Shown: positions 6,993 to 8,168 of the stretch, one piece after another | Numbering within the stretch: the first letter of the stretch is position 1 | How the letters are laid out: each line of letters begins with the position of its first letter | DNA from: Euryarchaeota archaeon UBA10 | GTDB taxonomy: Archaea > Thermoplasmatota > Poseidoniia > Poseidoniales > Poseidoniaceae | Direction: 5' to 3' | DNA: 8,168 nt | NCBI GenBank assembly: GCA_002498185.1 | Contig: DAGO01000085.1 | Span: 1-8,168 of the forward strand | Made by a program: the position numbers and the translations under genes | Notes under the pieces: generated by a model | Databases searched by the model: none | Told to the model about the DNA's origin: nothing | The model's input: the letters and a program-made list of their open reading frames with translations, nothing else

Positions 6993-7463
6993 TTGGTCGG
7001 AGCAGAAACGGTAACAGGCACCTATCTTTCGATGATGTGGATGACTCTAATCGGCATAGGTATGCCACTGGGTGCTTTCATCACGCAGTACTTCGTTATG
7101 CCCAAGGTTGACTCATCTCGTCCACACATGACAAAATCATGGTTAATGGAGGGATATGAGCGGGACCACAGCCTCTACCCTCGTCGTCTCTCTACCTACG
7201 AATGTGGTTCAGAACCTGTCGGAGAAGCGATGATTCAATTTCACTTCCAGTACTACTGGTATGCGATTATTTTCCTTGTTTTCGATGTCGCTTTCATGTT
7301 CATGGCATTAGGAGGACTTCTTGCCATGGATGCAACTGGAACCTCTTCAACCGATCCTATCGATGTGGTTGGAACAGAGATGATTATTCTAACCATATTC
7401 TTTGCCACAATGACCCTTGGCGTGTGGCACGTTTTCCGAAAGAGAGGTCGCATTTACATCTGA
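6993..7463 (+). CDS. nuoA: NADH-quinone oxidoreductase subunit A (complex I membrane subunit, ND3 homologue)
   Basis: NuoA is a small three-helix membrane subunit at the joint between the peripheral and membrane arms of complex I, next to the quinone channel. The protein (156 residues from TTG) has helix 1 at about 14-35, the diagnostic YECG-EP loop (Tyr69-Gly72, with the ND3-type Cys71), helix 2 at about 88-110 and helix 3 at about 129-148, ending in a basic RKRGR tail. The start is TTG: a TAG immediately precedes it, and the next in-frame start, ATG 7032, would remove the residues before helix 1 and lacks a ribosome site. Oddity: the usual FDVE motif in helix 2 reads FDVA (Ala100), although the helix-3 glutamate (Glu129) is present. 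The stop codon overlaps the nuoB ribosome site, so nuoA and nuoB are probably co-transcribed and translationally coupled. Confidence 0.92.
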   Translation: MVGAETVTGTYLSMMWMTLIGIGMPLGAFITQYFVMPKVDSSRPHMTKSWLMEGYERDHSLYPRRLSTYECGSEPVGEAMIQFHFQYYWYAIIFLVFDVAFMFMALGGLLAMDATGTSSTDPIDVVGTEMIILTIFFATMTLGVWHVFRKRGRIYI

Positions 7464-7469
7464 GGTGAT
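7462..7469 (+). promoter_or_regulatory. Strong Shine-Dalgarno sequence for nuoB
   Basis: GAGGTGAT is a near-complete match to the archaeal 16S rRNA 3' end. It overlaps the nuoA stop codon. Two consecutive ATG codons follow, at 7470 and 7473. The first directly abuts the site; the second gives a more usual spacing (seven bases after GAGG) and may be the true start. Confidence 0.75.
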
Positions 7470-8066
7470 ATGATGAGTGATACAGGAGAAAATTACACCA
7501 CTTTCAACAGCAGAACGCTTGTAGAAATCGTCGGCGATGTTACCGATGAAGCACTAAAAGCTACGAAAATCAAGCAGTTGCTAAGCGTTCTTGCTGGCCG
7601 ATTTTTCAACTGGGCCGGGCGAAAATCATTGTTCACCCTCCACCTTGGAATCAAGTGCTGTGCAATCGAGATGGCGGCTTCAGCGACTCCGAGATTCGAC
7701 GGAGACAGGTTCGGAGTTCTGTTCCGTTCTAGCCCTCGGCAATCAGATGTATTGCTGGTCAATGGTCCAATTTCTAAGAAATTCGCAGACCCTATCGTTC
7801 GATTGTGGGAGCAAATGCCTGAACCAAAATATTGCATTGCAATGGGCGAATGTGCTATTTCGGGCGGACCTTACTACCAATCCTACAACATCCTCGAAGG
7901 CGTCGACACCGTAATTCCAGTCGACGTGTATATCCCAGGATGCCCCCCTCGTCCTGAAGCACTAATCGATGGTTTCGGTAAGCTTCGTGAGAAGATTATC
8001 AGAATCGGTGGAGCGCCATCCACCGGTAGAGATGGTGACAAGCCAGTTATCGTAGGAGAGGACTGA
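7470..8066 (+). CDS. nuoB: NADH-quinone oxidoreductase subunit B (complex I, cluster N2 subunit, PSST homologue)
   Basis: NuoB carries the terminal [4Fe-4S] cluster N2, which passes electrons to quinone at the base of the peripheral arm. The 198-residue protein has all four N2 ligands: adjacent Cys63 and Cys64 (GIKCCAIEM), Cys128 (MGECAISGG) and Cys158 (VPGCPPRPEA-type motif, here IPGCPPRPEA). Other hallmarks are RFDGDRFG, FRSSPRQSD (73-93 region) and QMPEPKYCIAMG (115-126). The MGxCAxSGGPYY form resembles archaeal Nuo/Fpo-type proteins more than proteobacterial NuoB. The first 45 or so residues form an ordinary variable extension. Either ATG 7470 or ATG 7473 could be the start, a one-residue difference. 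It lies between nuoA and nuoC with almost no spacing, as in classical nuo operons. Confidence 0.96.
   Translation: MMSDTGENYTTFNSRTLVEIVGDVTDEALKATKIKQLLSVLAGRFFNWAGRKSLFTLHLGIKCCAIEMAASATPRFDGDRFGVLFRSSPRQSDVLLVNGPISKKFADPIVRLWEQMPEPKYCIAMGECAISGGPYYQSYNILEGVDTVIPVDVYIPGCPPRPEALIDGFGKLREKIIRIGGAPSTGRDGDKPVIVGED
8055..8062 (+). promoter_or_regulatory. Ribosome binding site for the gene following nuoB
   Basis: GGAGAGGA lies within the last codons of nuoB, five bases before the ATG at 8068. It fixes that ATG as the start of the next gene and points to coupled translation, since only one base separates the nuoB stop from this ATG. Confidence 0.6.
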
Positions 8067-8067
8067 A

Positions 8068-8168
8068 ATGGGTACTACTATCACCAAAGAACAGAATTCC
8101 TCTGCTGCAAAGGCTGCTGCTGAAAATCTATCAGCAAGGTTTGGCGATGCAGGTGTAACCTCAGAAGT
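8068..8168 (+). CDS. nuoC: Probable NADH-quinone oxidoreductase subunit C (30-kDa subunit), 3' partial
   Basis: Only the first 33 complete codons are in the window. They begin at ATG 8068, one base after the nuoB stop and behind a good ribosome site. The N-terminus is a Ser/Ala/Lys-rich lead, then an LSARFGDAGV stretch that resembles the start of NuoC proteins, where LxxRFGDAV is common. Position right after nuoA-nuoB is the standard place of nuoC. NuoC would form part of the peripheral arm, next to NuoB and NuoD. A fused nuoCD gene cannot be excluded because the rest is outside the window. The call rests mostly on gene order. Confidence 0.7.
   Translation, partial: MGTTITKEQNSSAAKAAAENLSARFGDAGVTSE

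Noticed and set aside
7032..7034. ATG as an alternative nuoA start
   Set aside because: It would begin right at helix 1, and no ribosome site lies at a suitable distance. TTG 6993 has GGTGG five bases upstream.
7493..7837. 114-residue open frame on the minus strand
   Set aside because: It is opposite the strongly conserved nuoB coding sequence and has no recognisable features.

Overview
The window looks like a chromosomal segment of a marine planktonic archaeon, most likely of the Marine Group II type (Poseidoniales). This is an inference. It rests on three things: very large Sec-exported surface proteins made of CARDB/NEW3-like beta-sandwich domains with a C-terminal membrane anchor, an archaeal-looking NuoB, and Shine-Dalgarno sequences of the archaeal GAGGTGAT kind. 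All genes are on the + strand and almost the whole window is coding. I see no mobile element, CRISPR array, tRNA or rRNA.

Left part (1-3919): a giant membrane-anchored subtilase whose 5' end lies outside the window. It reads, in order, prodomain remnant, KP-43-like S8 catalytic domain with a complete catalytic set, beta-barrel domain, about six beta-sandwich domains, one transmembrane helix, and a short predicted cytoplasmic tail ending in an eight-ligand RING/PHD-like zinc finger. The catalytic part would work outside the cell while the finger sits inside.

Middle part (3969-6875): a 968-residue secreted, C-terminally anchored protein of repeated Ig-like/NEW3/CARDB-like domains, with a clear signal peptide and no recognisable enzyme domain. 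Its start codon is the exact loop of a perfect 8-bp inverted repeat, which competes with a second hairpin just upstream. A similar C4/G4 hairpin overlaps its stop codon.

Right part (6993-8168): the start of a respiratory complex I-type operon, nuoA-nuoB-nuoC, tightly packed, with nuoC cut by the window end. NuoB has all four ligands for cluster N2. NuoA has the YECG loop but lacks the usual Glu of the FDVE motif in its second helix. The 117-base gap in front of nuoA is full of inverted repeats.

The two surface-protein genes may form an envelope module (protease plus adhesin-like or scaffold partner). The nuo genes are an independent energy-metabolism operon in which proteins A, B and C belong to the same quinone-reducing, ion-pumping complex.
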